From the NCBI GenBank assembly GCA_910577325.1, contig CAJTMR010000001.1, positions 176,384-240,383 on the forward strand: DNA of 64,000 nt, read 5' to 3'. Under the pieces are notes generated by a model. It did not search any database, had not been told where the DNA came from, and saw nothing but the letters and a program-made list of their open reading frames with translations. Positions within the stretch are counted from its first letter, which is position 1. Each line of letters starts with the position of its first letter. Shown in pieces: positions 8,318 to 22,400 of the stretch. Both the position numbers and the translations under genes were made by a program. The DNA is from an uncultured Parabacteroides sp. GTDB taxonomy: Bacteria > Bacteroidota > Bacteroidia > Bacteroidales > Tannerellaceae.

Positions 8318-8405
8318 CCAAAAATAGCCATCAGCGAAAAAGAGGCAAAAACATTATATGGTCAGTCCGTATCGGTGGCGAAAACAGACGGACGCTTTAT
8401 GATTT
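8318..8405. repeat. Dispersed intergenic repeat, copy A
   Basis: An 88-bp segment just upstream of the TPR regulator recurs in the 47-kb graveyard. Its first 23 bp are identical to 47216-47238, and its last 62 bp (8344-8405) match 47624-47685 at about 56 of 62 positions. Here the two parts are separated by only a few bases; in the other copy by about 385 bp. No ORF accounts for the conservation. Confidence 0.7.
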
Positions 8406-8458
8406 TGGAGCGGTTGCCCTGCAGAATTCTCCGGATTTATTCCCGTTATCATCTTATT

Positions 8459-12649
<4,191 letters not shown>

Positions 12650-12675
12650 TCAAACCGGATTAAAAGTTTTTTCCT

Positions 12676-12683
12676 TAAATTTG
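12676..12683 (+). promoter_or_regulatory. -7 promoter element TAAATTTG of the SusR-like gene
   Basis: Exact TAnnTTTG match ending 17 bp before the start codon at 12701. Divergent from the susA promoter. Confidence 0.55.
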
Positions 12684-12700
12684 CCACAAATGAATCAACA

Positions 12701-14293
12701 ATGAGAAGCACGATATGTTACCTTTTCCTTTTCTTTTTGTCGATACAGCCAGCTTTTGCATCCGGCAACGAGAAATCGATCGGTTCTTTACTTAAAGAGC
12801 TGGATCGTACAATCGCGAGAAAAACTGATTTCCAAAAACAGAGAGAACATGAAATAGACAAAATCAAAAAACAAATACGTGCCTCCTCGTCAGCGACCGA
12901 CAAATACCAGCTATACAGTGCCCTGTACGGCCTTTATCTCCATTACCAGGCAGACTCAGCTTTACATATCTTAAAAAAAAGGGAAGAACTACTGCCGGTC
13001 CTCAAGAATACCCAATACGATAATCAGCAATGGATTGCGCGAGCCGAAGTTTTAGGTATCATGGGGCTCTACAACGAGGTAGGTGAACTGCTCAAGCAGG
13101 TACAACTGGAACAGCTCGATGACAGCTCTTTGCTCTACTATTATTACGCTTGCCGCAGTTATTACGGTTGGATTGCCGACTATACCAGAACCGACGAACG
13201 ATACAAATATATCGAAAAAACGAATGCTTACCGTGATTCCATATTATCCCAGACCAACAACAAACTCGACCATAACATCGTGTTGGCCGATAAAATGATT
13301 GTTGACGGAGAACCGGACAAGGCCATCGAGCTCATCAATAAAGAATTAGAGCATGTGGAAAATCAAGGTTCACTGGTTTTCCTCTTATACAACCTATCAC
13401 AAGCCTACGCCCGGAAAGGGAATAAAGAAAAACAAATCTATTATCTGGCACAAACAGCCATTGCCGACCTGAAAGAGGCCAAACGTGAATATACCTCCTT
13501 ACAAAAATTGGCTCTGCTACTTTTTGAAAAAGGCGATATCGAGCGGGCCTATCGCTATCTGAGCTGTTCGATGGAAGATGCCGTCGCTTGTAATGCCCGG
13601 CTTCGCTCGGTGGAAGTGACAGAGTTTTTCCCGATCGTTGACAAGGTATATAACCTGAAAATAGAGAAAGAGAAACAAATATCGCGCACATTATTGATCA
13701 GCGTTAGCTTTTTATCTTTCTTATTATTGATAACAATCGTCTACCTGTATCGGCAAATGAAAAAACTGTCTTCCATGCGGAAAGAGTTGAGTGTCACCAA
13801 CAAGCAACTGCAAGCCATTAATAACGAACTAAACCAAGCCAGCAAAATCAAAGAGGAATACATCGCCCTCTACCTGAATCGATGTGTAATTTACCTGGAC
13901 AAACTGGATGCTTATCGTCGGTCGCTGGCCAAAATGGCAATGGCATCCCGGTTGGAAGATCTCTTCAAAACCATCAAATCAGAACAATTCATACGTGACG
14001 AACGAAAAAACTTTTACAATGAATTTGATAAATCGTTCTTGCAACTATTCCCTCGTTTTATCGAATCTTTCAATGAATTGATGACCGAAGAAGGGAAATT
14101 ATATCCCAAATCCGGAGAGATCCTGTCAACCGAACTGCGTATCTTCGCCCTTATCCGGTTGGGGATAAGCGATAGTAGCAGTATCGCCCAATTTCTCGGC
14201 TATTCACTGGCGACGGTCTATTCCTACCGTAGCAAGGTGAAAAGCAAGGCATTGGACAAGAGTACGTTCGAAAAACAAATTAGTTCTTTATGA
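12701..14293 (+). CDS. DUF6377 membrane regulator, SusR-like
   Basis: 530 residues: signal peptide (to about AFAS), an extracytoplasmic all-helical sensor of TPR-like helices (about 25-325), one membrane segment (TLLISVSFLSFLLLITIVYLY, about 328-348), a short coiled coil, and a cytoplasmic C-terminus ending in a helix-turn-helix (STELRIFALIRLGISDSSS then ATVYSYRSKVKSKA). This is the DUF6377 architecture. SusR, the maltose-responsive activator of the starch genes in B. thetaiotaomicron, is likewise a membrane-spanning protein with a C-terminal DNA-binding part, encoded beside susA. Divergent placement next to susA here makes control of susAB the likely job. That it senses maltose or larger dextrins is inferred. 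Confidence 0.85.
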   Translation: MRSTICYLFLFFLSIQPAFASGNEKSIGSLLKELDRTIARKTDFQKQREHEIDKIKKQIRASSSATDKYQLYSALYGLYLHYQADSALHILKKREELLPVLKNTQYDNQQWIARAEVLGIMGLYNEVGELLKQVQLEQLDDSSLLYYYYACRSYYGWIADYTRTDERYKYIEKTNAYRDSILSQTNNKLDHNIVLADKMIVDGEPDKAIELINKELEHVENQGSLVFLLYNLSQAYARKGNKEKQIYYLAQTAIADLKEAKREYTSLQKLALLLFEKGDIERAYRYLSCSMEDAVACNARLRSVEVTEFFPIVDKVYNLKIEKEKQISRTLLISVSFLSFLLLITIVYLYRQMKKLSSMRKELSVTNKQLQAINNELNQASKIKEEYIALYLNRCVIYLDKLDAYRRSLAKMAMASRLEDLFKTIKSEQFIRDERKNFYNEFDKSFLQLFPRFIESFNELMTEEGKLYPKSGEILSTELRIFALIRLGISDSSSIAQFLGYSLATVYSYRSKVKSKALDKSTFEKQISSL

Positions 14294-14484
14294 TTTGTTT
14301 CACAAAAGCCTACGGAATTATTTCACCTTTTGTCGGGCAAATGACAAGACGGTCGTAATTTATCAAGCTCTTTTTGATGTTTCCGTATATCCCATCAAAA
14401 GAAAATCCTCCGCACCGTTTCCTCTGCCGAAACTATTTTACACAAAAGCAGCCTTTATTAGGTACAACCAAATAAGTTAATTCC

Positions 14485-14492
14485 TAACTTTG
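14485..14492 (+). promoter_or_regulatory. -7 promoter element TAACTTTG of nadB
   Basis: Exact TAnnTTTG match 22 bp upstream of the nadB start; no strong -33 element. Confidence 0.5.
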
Positions 14493-14514
14493 TCAGCCAC
14501 AAAGGATATAAACT

Positions 14515-16089
14515 ATGGTACAACAATTCGATTTCTTAGTGATCGGTTCCGGCATCGCCGGCATGAGCCTCGCCTTAAAGGTGGCCGATAAAGGAAAAGT
14601 AGCCATTATCTGCAAGACAGAGCTGGAAGAAGCGAACACCTATTTCGCGCAGGGAGGTATTGCTTCGGTAACAAACCTGCTGGTAGACAATTTCGACAAG
14701 CATATTGAAGATACAATGATTGCCGGCGACTGGATCAACGACAGGGAAGCCGTAGAGATGGTCGTACGGAGCGCACCGGATCAGATAAAGGAACTCATCA
14801 ACTGGGGTGTGAATTTCGACAAGAAGGAGAACGGAGATTTCGACCTTCACCGCGAAGGAGGGCATTCCGAATTCCGCATCCTGCACCATAAGGATAATAC
14901 CGGCGCCGAGATCCAACTAAGCCTCATCGAAGCAATCAAGAGACATCCCAACATCACGATATTCAACCACCATTTTGCGGTAGAGATCATCACGCAGCAT
15001 CATTTGGGCATCATCGTCACCCGCCATACGCCGGGCATCAAATGTTACGGTGCATACGTGCTGAACGAAGACACCGGCAAGGTGGACACGTTCCTGTCCA
15101 AAGTGACGGTCATGGCTACAGGCGGATGCGAAGCGGTCTACCGCAACACGACCAACCCGCTGATCGCTACAGGCGACGGCATCGCAATGGTGTACCGTGC
15201 CAAAGGAGCAGTCAAAAACATGGAGTTCATCCAGTTCCACCCGACAGCCCTGTTCCATCCGGGCGATCGCCCTTGTTTTCTGATCACCGAGGCCATGCGT
15301 GGGTATGGAGGTGTCCTACGCACGCTGGACGGAAAAGAATTTATGCAGAAATACGACAAACGTCTGTCTCTCGCCCCGCGTGATATCGTAGCGCGTGCAA
15401 TCGACAACGAGATGAAGCTCCGAGGTGAAGATCACGTCTATCTGGATGTAACACACAAAGATCCGGAAGAGACGAAAAAGCATTTCCCCAATATCTACAA
15501 GAAATGCCTCAGCATCGGCATCGACATCACAAAAGATTATATTCCGGTGGCCCCGGCCGCCCATTATCTATGTGGTGGTATCTGTGTCGATCTGAACGGA
15601 CAATCCAGCATCCGCCGCCTCTATGCTATCGGCGAATGCTCCTGCACCGGACTGCACGGCGGAAACCGCCTGGCTTCCAACTCACTGATTGAAGCGGTCG
15701 TATATGCGGATGCAGCAGCCAAACATATTTTGAGCGTCCTCGAACGTTACGACTTCAACACTGATATCCCCGAATGGAACGACGAGGGTACGATCTCCAC
15801 CGAAGAGCGCGTGCTGATCACCCAGAGCATGAAAGAAGTGAACCAGATCATGGAATCTTACGTCGGTATCGTCCGCAGCAATACCCGTCTGACCCGTGCT
15901 TGGAACCGCCTGGACATCCTATACGAAGAGACAGAAAGTCTCTTCAAACGTTGCAAGGCCTCCAAAGAACTGTGTGAACTGCGTAACATGATCAACGTCG
16001 GCTACCTGATCACCCGACAGGCGATGGAACGCAAGGAAAGCCGCGGATTGCACTACACGATCGACTATCCGCCGGCAAAAAAAGATTAA
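14515..16089 (+). CDS. nadB: L-aspartate oxidase
   Basis: 524 residues, cytoplasmic FAD enzyme of de novo NAD synthesis: oxidises L-aspartate to iminoaspartate, passed to quinolinate synthase. The FAD motif GSGIAG is at 11-16; the succinate-dehydrogenase-like signatures are present (YFAQGGIASV, LHREGGHSEFRILH, EFIQFHPTAL, APAAHYLCGGI, ECSCTGLHGGNRLASNSLIEA), followed by the helical C-terminal domain. Full length. It stands alone: the partner nadA is 42 kb away in this window, and nadC is not present. A perfect 12-bp stem-loop follows 9 bp after the stop. Confidence 0.96.
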   Translation: MVQQFDFLVIGSGIAGMSLALKVADKGKVAIICKTELEEANTYFAQGGIASVTNLLVDNFDKHIEDTMIAGDWINDREAVEMVVRSAPDQIKELINWGVNFDKKENGDFDLHREGGHSEFRILHHKDNTGAEIQLSLIEAIKRHPNITIFNHHFAVEIITQHHLGIIVTRHTPGIKCYGAYVLNEDTGKVDTFLSKVTVMATGGCEAVYRNTTNPLIATGDGIAMVYRAKGAVKNMEFIQFHPTALFHPGDRPCFLITEAMRGYGGVLRTLDGKEFMQKYDKRLSLAPRDIVARAIDNEMKLRGEDHVYLDVTHKDPEETKKHFPNIYKKCLSIGIDITKDYIPVAPAAHYLCGGICVDLNGQSSIRRLYAIGECSCTGLHGGNRLASNSLIEAVVYADAAAKHILSVLERYDFNTDIPEWNDEGTISTEERVLITQSMKEVNQIMESYVGIVRSNTRLTRAWNRLDILYEETESLFKRCKASKELCELRNMINVGYLITRQAMERKESRGLHYTIDYPPAKKD

Positions 16090-16098
16090 AGAACTTCA

Positions 16099-16138
16099 GA
16101 AAGGAATGTGTCAAAAAGAACTTCGGCACATTCCTTTC
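16099..16138 (+). terminator. nadB terminator stem-loop
   Basis: GAAAGGAATGTG (16099-16110) pairs with CACATTCCTTTC (16127-16138), a perfect 12-bp stem with a 16-nt loop, immediately downstream of the nadB stop. There is no T-run, so it may stabilise the 3' end rather than terminate alone. Confidence 0.7.
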
Positions 16139-16162
16139 CATACTAAATTCTGTTACGAATAG

Positions 16163-16252
16163 AAAAAGCACCATCTGTTATTATTCCTTTTGTTCCTCTC
16201 CGCCGCCTGTTCAACGCACAAAAAGTATGGCGCGTGTGAATACCCGGTATAA
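16163..16252 (+). pseudogene. Possible lipoprotein-gene remnant
   Basis: A plus frame reads KKHHLLLFLLFLSAAC followed by STHKKYGACEYPV and stop: a textbook Lys-Lys, hydrophobic core and lipobox (SAAC), but with no start codon in place (ATAGAAAAAG where ATGAAAAAG would be expected). A shifted frame continues with YNDQGGIR. Best read as a decayed small lipoprotein gene; chance is not excluded. Confidence 0.35.
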
Positions 16253-16585
16253 CGACCAAGGAGGCATCCGATAATTATTGGGGATAACCCCAAGGATAAG
16301 CCATGTTAGCAAAACAGACAATAACCCTTATCGGAAGGTTTTTCTATTTGGAATGAAATCCCGGACGATTCGTGTCTGACATTTTCCTCTTCCAGACCGG
16401 AATTAATAAGCAACCGCTAAAACAAGCACGGCAGGAAAAAGGAAAGACAAGATTCCTTTGTTATCGAAAAGCGGAATATCCTGACATTTTGGAAAAGCCG
16501 AACTCCCGGAGAATCGCCTGTAGCAAACAAATGTTGCCGCAGTCCTGAATAGCTCAAAGGTGATTTCCCTCTTTGCCGGCATGAA

Positions 16586-16681
16586 GACGGTCTTCATCGC
16601 CGTGATGACCGTCTTCGTTGCCATGGCGACCGTCTTCATAGTGCATGATCCCGGCAACTCGCGATGACGGCGACCGTCTTC
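16586..16681. repeat. 21-bp-period repeat of GACCGTCTTC
   Basis: GAC(G/C)GTCTTC occurs at 16586-16595, 16607-16616, 16628-16637 and 16672-16681; the first three are exactly 21 bp apart and the last about two periods further. The first unit lies in a 17-bp palindrome (ATGAAGAC-G-GTCTTCAT, 16581-16597). A 21-bp period keeps frame, so it may descend from a coding repeat, but neither strand has a believable gene now. Confidence 0.6.
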
Positions 16682-17019
16682 GTTGTGAAAAACCGCGCAT
16701 CTCATGGCAGAAAGCCCTTTTTCGCCGATGAAGAACCGGATTTTACTGCTATTCCCAAAGAATGTGCTTTGTTGTTAACAAAACAGTATTATACAATAAC
16801 CTCCCCGCCAGCAACACCAACCGGTTAAAGCGGAAAAACGTCTCGCTGCTCAACAAGGCTTTATAACCCAGATAAAACAAAGTCAGGCAACAGGTAGACT
16901 TGATGATATAAAGGAGAATAGTTAAACTACTATATTTAGCAATAATTCAACAATTATCTCCTCAAATGTAAATATTTACTAAACAATCCGAAGACCTCTT
17001 CCATTTCCTCTGTAAAGAG

Positions 17020-17027
17020 TACCTTTG
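17020..17027 (+). promoter_or_regulatory. -7 promoter element TACCTTTG of the sulfatase gene
   Basis: Exact TAnnTTTG match 48 bp upstream of the start codon at 17076. Confidence 0.45.
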
Positions 17028-17075
17028 TCATATTCGTGACTTTCACAGGAATAGAAACCGAAAAACACAAAAAAG

Positions 17076-18650
17076 ATGGACAAACGAATCTTATTGCCTT
17101 TAGCAATTCTTCCCGCTTTCCAGACAGGAAACATGCAGGCTGCCGACCAGCCAACCAAACGGCCGAACATCATCCTCTTTATGGTTGACGATATGGGGTG
17201 GGAAGATACTTCCCTGCCCTTCTGGACAAAAAAGACACATTATAACAAAGTGTACGAGACGCCCAACATGGAACGCCTCGCCCGTCAGGGAGTCATGTTC
17301 ACCCAAGCGTATGCCAGCAGTATTAGTTCACCGTCCCGTTGCAGCCTGATTACCGGAACGAATGCCGCCCGCCACCGTGTCACCAACTGGACGCTACAGA
17401 AGGACAAGACGACCGACCGCAAAGACAGCCTGCTCGACATACCGGACTGGAACTATAACGGCGTCAGCCAGGTTCCGGGGACCAACAATACCTTCGTCGG
17501 AACCTCTTTCGTCCAGCTCCTGAAGAATAGCGGCTACCATACGATCCACTGCGGAAAGGCCCATTTCGGCGCAATTGATACTCCGGGGGAAGACCCGCAC
17601 CACTGGGGCTTCGAAGTCAACATTGCCGGTCATGCCGCCGGAGGCTTGGCAAGTTACTTGGGTGAAGAGAATTACGGCCATACAAAGGATGGCAAGCCCA
17701 CTTCCCTGATGTCCATCCCCGGCCTCGAAAAGTATTGGGGTACGGAGACGTTCGCCACCGAAGCCCTGACATTGGAGGCGATCAAGGCTCTCGACAAGGC
17801 GAAGAAATACAACCAGCCGTTCTACCTCTATATGTCCCACTATGCCATCCATATCCCGCTGAACAAAGACATGCGTTTCTACGAGAAATACAAGAAGAAG
17901 GGGATGACGGATCATGAGGCAGCCTACGCCACCTTGATCGAAGGGATGGACAAGAGTTTAGGCGACCTGATGGACTGGTTGGAAAAGAACGGGGAAGCAG
18001 ACAATACGATCATTATCTTCATGAGCGATAACGGCGGCCTTGCCTCTACGTCCGCATGGCGCGACGGCCCGTTGTACACACAAAACTACCCGCTGCATAG
18101 CGGCAAAGGTTCCCTTTATGAAGGGGGCATCCGCGAACCGATGATCGTCAGTTGGCCGGGTGTAACCAAACCGGATACCCGTTGCGACAAATATCTGCTG
18201 ATAGAAGATTTCTACCCGACTATTCTCGAAATGGCCGGAGTGAAGGATTACAAGACGGTACAACCGATCGACGGCATCAGCTTCGTCCCTCTGCTCACCG
18301 GGACGGGAGATTCTTCCAAAGGACGTTCTCTCTTTTGGAATATGCCTAACAACTGGGGCAACGACGGTCCGGGTATCAACTTCAACTGTGCGGTTCGCAA
18401 TGGCGACTGGAAGCTGATTTACTATTATGGCACAGGCAAAAAAGAGTTGTTCAACATCTCCGACGACATCGGCGAAAAGAACGACCTTAGCACCCGCCAC
18501 CCGGAAATCGTTCAACGCCTTTCCAAAGAACTTGGCGACTATCTCCGTAAGGTAGATGCCCAACGTCCGTCTTTCAAAGCGACAGGGAAGGTTTGCCCTT
18601 GGCCGGATGAGGCTGCGCCTCATATCGATCCGCCACTGTGTCAATACTGA
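17076..18650 (+). CDS. Serine-type sulfatase (family S1)
   Basis: 524 residues. An alkaline-phosphatase-fold sulfatase that removes sulfate esters, probably from host or dietary glycans, in the periplasm: a signal peptide is plausible (to about QAAD, residue 24). The metal-binding start NIILFMVDDMGW has Asp38-Asp39. The activation motif is S84-S-P-S-R88, so Ser84 must be converted to formylglycine; serine-type sulfatases need the anaerobic radical SAM maturase (anSME), which is not in this window. The IFMSDNGG block later supplies the second metal-binding Asp. The substrate class cannot be told. It is a single gene without SusC/SusD neighbours, convergent with the efflux operon. Confidence 0.92.
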   Translation: MDKRILLPLAILPAFQTGNMQAADQPTKRPNIILFMVDDMGWEDTSLPFWTKKTHYNKVYETPNMERLARQGVMFTQAYASSISSPSRCSLITGTNAARHRVTNWTLQKDKTTDRKDSLLDIPDWNYNGVSQVPGTNNTFVGTSFVQLLKNSGYHTIHCGKAHFGAIDTPGEDPHHWGFEVNIAGHAAGGLASYLGEENYGHTKDGKPTSLMSIPGLEKYWGTETFATEALTLEAIKALDKAKKYNQPFYLYMSHYAIHIPLNKDMRFYEKYKKKGMTDHEAAYATLIEGMDKSLGDLMDWLEKNGEADNTIIIFMSDNGGLASTSAWRDGPLYTQNYPLHSGKGSLYEGGIREPMIVSWPGVTKPDTRCDKYLLIEDFYPTILEMAGVKDYKTVQPIDGISFVPLLTGTGDSSKGRSLFWNMPNNWGNDGPGINFNCAVRNGDWKLIYYYGTGKKELFNISDDIGEKNDLSTRHPEIVQRLSKELGDYLRKVDAQRPSFKATGKVCPWPDEAAPHIDPPLCQY

Positions 18651-18651
18651 T

Positions 18652-18694
18652 CCTGCACCAAAGCCTCATCCTGATAGAGACGGTACGGTGCAGG
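18652..18694. terminator. Stem-loop between convergent genes
   Basis: CCTGCACC (18652-18659) pairs with GGTGCAGG (18687-18694). It occupies the 54-bp gap between the ends of the sulfatase and the efflux operon, so it can serve both. Confidence 0.6.
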
Positions 18695-18704
18695 GTCCGG
18701 CAGA

Positions 18705-19418
18705 TCAGATAAACTTCTGCCTCTTCTGCAAGTTCAGAAGGCCGATCAACATCCAGACAATGCTGGCAGTCAGAAGGAAGATACGGCTTTTGATAATGGT
18801 TCCTTCCCAGATAACCGGCAGAAGATTTTTGGGAATAGAAAAAGGATTGAGAAGGATGTTCCAGAAAGAACGCTCTATAAAAGGCGTATTGCTGAAAATC
18901 AGTAGAGCGATGCCGATGATAATCATCAGAACGGCAGTCCCGTTACCGCTACGGGTAATGGTGGAGACCATAAAGGCTAAGTTCCCGAAAAATAGTATTG
19001 GGAACATTAGTTGCGCTGACATCTCAAGTGGGTTGACAGGATAAAGCAAAAGCGTAGCAAGCCAAGAAAAAATAACCAAAATCGCAAAGACCGCCACATA
19101 GATCATCAGCAAGCGGACACCCCATACCTTATATTTATAGTCGGGAATGCCGAAAAGGATTTCCAGTATCCGGCTGTCCTCATCGTTCTGAATGCCGAAC
19201 ACGGCAGGATAAAATACCAACAGGACACAGGGGAACATCAGGAGGTTATAGACTACTCCTTCGTTGACCTCCGACCGGCTCCAGGCAATCTGGAACAGGA
19301 AATAGCCAAAGAACAGGAACGCCGCCAGCAGAAACCAGATGAATTTCCCGGCAAAGATAATCTTCAGGTTATATTTAACCAGACGAGGCAAGAGAAATAT
19401 GAATTGTTTCAGTGTCAT
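18705..19418 (-). CDS. ABC-2 type transporter permease
   Basis: 237 residues with about six hydrophobic segments, starting WFLLAAFLFFGYFLFQIAW after a short basic N-terminus, and the ABC-2 family pattern NDEDSRILEILFGIPDYKYKVWGVRLL between the second and third segments. No ATP-binding domain of its own, so it must pair with a separate ATPase: the one fused to the RND protein immediately upstream (19474-24291) or the standalone one at 33314. It is the last gene of the efflux operon; a 13-bp stem-loop lies in the 55-bp gap before it, which may lower its expression. Confidence 0.85.
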   Translation of the reverse strand: MTLKQFIFLLPRLVKYNLKIIFAGKFIWFLLAAFLFFGYFLFQIAWSRSEVNEGVVYNLLMFPCVLLVFYPAVFGIQNDEDSRILEILFGIPDYKYKVWGVRLLMIYVAVFAILVIFSWLATLLLYPVNPLEMSAQLMFPILFFGNLAFMVSTITRSGNGTAVLMIIIGIALLIFSNTPFIERSFWNILLNPFSIPKNLLPVIWEGTIIKSRIFLLTASIVWMLIGLLNLQKRQKFI

Positions 19419-19436
19419 AATGATTTATGATTTGAG

Positions 19437-19471
19437 ATTTATGATTTATCACCGACGCATAAATCATAAAT
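19437..19471. promoter_or_regulatory. Perfect 13-bp stem-loop inside the efflux operon
   Basis: ATTTATGATTTAT (19437-19449) and ATAAATCATAAAT (19459-19471) are exact inverse repeats with a 9-nt loop, in the gap between the RND-ABC fusion and the last permease gene. A further ATGATTTATGA just beside it (19420-19430) repeats one arm. No T-run on the minus strand, so an mRNA-processing or attenuation role is more likely than full termination. Confidence 0.6.
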
Positions 19472-19473
19472 TT

Positions 19474-22400
19474 TTAAAGTCCTTTCAACAAGCAGAGATA
19501 AGCGTCCTCCAGATTCGGTTCCACCAGTACCGCCCCGTCATACGGAGAGGCGGTGGAGAGATAACGGACCCGGATACGGTCGTCTTTCTGGATATGGTTA
19601 ACGATCCTTGACTTATCCAATGCCTGTTCAAATTCCGCCTTATCTATATCGAACTGCCAGACCTTTCCGGTTGCCATGCCGACCATATTGACCGGGTCAC
19701 CGAAATATTTCAAACTGCCCTTGTTGATCACGACCACCTGGCTGCACGAGCTGGATATATCTTCGATGATATGGGTGGAGAAGATCACGATGCGGTCCTT
19801 GCTCAGTTCCACTAACAAGTTACGAAAACGGATACGCTCGCGCGGATCGAGTCCGGCAGTCGGTTCGTCAACTACCAGAATACGCGGCAGGTGCAGCAGG
19901 ATCAAAGCAATACCGATACGCTGTTTCATACCGCCTGAAAAAGAACCGATCTTCTCATCCTTACGATCATACATGTGGACAGCCCGAAGGACATACTCCA
20001 ACCGCTCCCGACGCAAATCAGAATCGACAAGGCCCTTCAGGATCGCCTGGTAATCAAGAAATTCCCAAGACGACATATTTTCGTATGTACCGAACTCCTG
20101 CGGCAGGAAGCCAATCAGACTCTGCAACTCCTCCCGATAGACACGCGTATCCAGTCCGTTGATCCAGATACTGCCGTAACTCTGTTCCAAGATACCGCAG
20201 ATGATACGCATCAAAGTGGATTTACCCGCTCCGTTCGGCCCCAAAAGACCGAACATACCCGTACGGATCTCGAACGATACACCCCGAAGCGCCTTAAAGG
20301 GCCGGCGGTGTTTCCCGATCAACGGAATGCCTTTCACCATGCGGAACCACGAACGGCGCAACCCGGCAAAACGCCCTTTTACACGCTCGATATTGATTTC
20401 CTTCTCATACAGATAGCCGGAAGTCACATAGACAGCTATGCAGAATGCCCACAACACCCCGACCGTCCCCACCAAATTCGGATTGTCCAACCTGCGGAAC
20501 AGACCAAAGAGGATAAGTGGAGGAAGCCCCCAAAAAATGATCCGGTTGATGTATTTCACTATCCGGCTTCCCACAAACCGCCCGTACAGGTATTCACGTA
20601 CCTTGCGCCACAAATAAAGCGCTGCGGCATAGAGTATGAATGAGAGGAGAAAGATCCACAGCCTGTTTCCAACAAAGAACCAAGTGAACCAAATGCCGAA
20701 GCCCAACAGGGCAAACTGCCAGCTCACATTCACGAAATCTTTCAACGAACGATATTCGCCATCAATCCCCAGTCGACGACGGATCAGCAAACCGCTCCGC
20801 CACTGGCGGCTGACACGTCCCGGCCAGTCATATATTTTCACCAAGTTACGAACGGAAATACGGATGTCCGCCTCCGGATCAATCACCTTCGAACGGGCAC
20901 GCCGCAAGCTTGCCTGCATAAAATAGGTCACACCCGGAATACCGGCTAACAGCACCACCACGTAGACAGCCTGCCATAAAAGGCTGCCACCATAAAGCCA
21001 AATACAACCGGCTCCTGTTACAAAAAGCAAACCATGTAACACCCACACTTTCGAGGACAGGTTTCTGTACCATTGCAATGTATTTTCTAATCCCATGCAA
21101 ACGGTCGGGATCAGGATCAATGTCAACAGTGCCGAAAAAGAAAGACCGCCGATTACAGTAATGGCAAACGGTGCACCAATTGCACCGGCATACTCCGAGT
21201 TGCCCATCGCCATCGGCAACATGGCTACGATCGTCGTGACGGAGGTAATCAAGATCGGACGGATACGCGACAACCCAGCCGTCATCAATGCTCTGTTGCG
21301 ACGGTAACCGCACCGGCGGAGGATATTGGCATAATCGATCAGGATAATGCCGTTATTCACCACCACCCCTAACAGAATCAGGAATCCGATCATCACGTTC
21401 GCATTGTTCAGTAAACTGTTTCCCGTCAGCAATAACGCCAACAACGAACCGATCGCAGCCAGTGGAATGGAAAACAACAAGACAAACGGTGTCGCAAAAG
21501 ACTCGAACACCGAAGCCAGTATCATAAAGATCAAGATAAACGCCGCAAACAGCAGAAACTTGAAGTCAGCAAACATATCTTCCTCATGAAACACTTCAAC
21601 CACCACACCCGAAGGCAAGTTATAGCCTGACACCAACTGATCGATATCCGACCGGTAACCTTCCAAGAGATCTTTCGACTCTTCGACATCATGTGAGAAG
21701 GAATAGAACAACTCAATTTGCTTATCCTGATTCACACGGGTAATGCGGGCACGTCCGCGGCCATAGTTGACAGAGGCGATATCTTCCAGCCTGTGTAGAC
21801 CACCGGAAGCGCTCGGTATACGCACTTCGCGCAGGTCGTCCACCGTCCTGTCCCGGTTTTTACCGGCCTCTTCCTCCTCTTCCATCCGACTTGTCCGGTT
21901 GCGGATGATGATATCGTAAGTGTCTTCCCCTACCTTGAAAGAGGTCCCGGACGAAATCTCCGGGTTCAGCGACATGAGACCAGAGGCTATGTTCTGTCGA
22001 GAGATATCGTAGGAAGTCAACAGGATCGGATCAAAACCTAAACGAATTTCCGGCTGCCGACGGCTGTAGGAGACATGGGTATTACGAATGAACTCCTGTT
22101 CGTCAAGGTAATAGCGAAAGTCCTCCGCCACCCGTTGCATGAGGTCGAAGTCGGAGCCTTTGATCACGATCCGTTCCCGATTCTCACCAATACCCAAAAG
22201 GCGCATGAAGTTACCCATACCACCCATCATATCTCCGGAACCGCTACCGCCCCTACTTCCACCACCTCCAGCTTCGGAAAGGGATATTTCGGCTCCGTTG
22301 ATAGCACGGAAACGGGTTTGTACGTCAGATTTGATATCAGCGATATTACGCTTCCCAATCTGGCGGTAATTTTCCTTTAGGACAAATGTCAGCTCGGCAT

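Larger units (their letters stand above)
16139..17019. other. Gene-poor stretch between nadB and the sulfatase
   Basis: About 0.9 kb without a convincing gene. It contains a possible lipoprotein-gene remnant (16163-16252), a 21-bp-period tandem repeat (16586-16681), and otherwise only short frames without protein-like composition. Nothing resembling a tRNA or a known RNA was recognised. Confidence 0.6.

Noticed and set aside
16403..16705. 100-codon minus frame over the 21-bp repeat
   Set aside because: The repeat itself keeps the frame open; flanking residues look random.
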